DNA from: an uncultured Elusimicrobium sp.
Lineage (GTDB): Bacteria > Elusimicrobiota > Endomicrobiia > Endomicrobiales > Endomicrobiaceae
DNA: 6,659 nucleotides
Direction of reading: 5' to 3'
Assembly: GCA_902761395.1 (NCBI GenBank)
Contig: CACWKJ010000080.1
Location: forward strand, 1 to 6,659
A program made the translations under genes and the position numbers. The notes below the pieces were generated by a model. It saw only the letters and a program-made list of their open reading frames with translations. It had not been told where the DNA came from and did not search any database. This document shows positions 6,600-6,659 of the stretch, in pieces (positions within the stretch are counted from its first letter, which is position 1; every line of letters begins with the position of its first letter).

Positions 6600-6659
6600 A
6601 TGTTTATAGAAAGTGTTCATAACGATATTATTAAATCGGTAATTTCTTTAAAAGAAAAG
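6600..6659 (+). CDS. N-terminus of a probable SpoU/TrmH-family RNA methyltransferase (3' partial)
   Basis: Only 20 codons are in the window, starting MFIESVHNDIIKSVISLK and open to the last base. The pattern of E/S-x-x-N-x-x-I-K-x-x-x-x-L followed by Lys resembles the start of SpoU-family 2'-O-ribose methyltransferases (RlmB/TrmH group), which typically read I-x-S-x-x-N-x-x-I-K-x-L-x-x-L-x-x-x-K. AAGG (6591-6594) overlaps the LOG stop codon six bases before the ATG, so the gene is probably co-transcribed and coupled with LOG. A coding start is likely; the family call rests on very little sequence. Confidence 0.5.
   Translation, partial: MFIESVHNDIIKSVISLKEK

Overview
This is an AT-rich, gene-dense bacterial window in which every gene lies on the + strand. 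The gene order is: a 7TM-HD c-di-AMP phosphodiesterase (PgpH/YqfF family), then ybeY, two adjacent CNNM/CBS (CorC/TlyC-like) membrane proteins, recO, a TPR-HEAT lipoprotein, a LOG-family phosphoribohydrolase, and the first 20 codons of what looks like a SpoU-type RNA methyltransferase. The yqfF-ybeY-TlyC-TlyC order, the low GC, and a lipoprotein with TPR and HEAT repeats together suggest a spirochaete, possibly Brachyspira-like. This is an inference from gene order and composition, not a proven assignment.

Region 1-4697 reads as one tightly packed operon. Intact junctions overlap or are separated by only 1-6 nt, and no terminator is visible between genes. Two of its genes carry frameshifting lesions. 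In pgpH an exact 22-bp tandem duplication (1149-1170 and 1171-1192) cuts off the last 67 residues of the HD domain. In ybeY the reading frame changes just after the metal-binding motif (around 1738-1742). The true C-terminal tail is still readable in another frame down to a TAG at 1779-1781. The lesions lie about 550-600 bp apart in adjacent housekeeping genes. Either the assembly is wrong here or this strain is losing both functions.

The two CNNM paralogues look complementary. The first keeps the membrane motifs (GN, GExTPK) but ends exactly where the C-terminal CorC domain should begin. The second has a complete CorC domain but has lost those membrane motifs. A heteromeric Mg2+ transporter or sensor is a reasonable hypothesis.

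Region 4698-6022 holds a separate unit: a weak candidate promoter, a strong Shine-Dalgarno (SD) sequence, the lipoprotein gene and a strong intrinsic terminator. The terminator contains a near-consensus promoter (TTGAAA, 18 bp, TATAAT). Its -10 box sits in the hairpin loop, so termination of one unit and initiation of the next share the same roughly 45 bp. The LOG gene and the downstream methyltransferase-like gene follow from there. There is no gene-free stretch over 300 bp, and I saw no tRNA, rRNA, CRISPR array, insertion sequence or phage gene.
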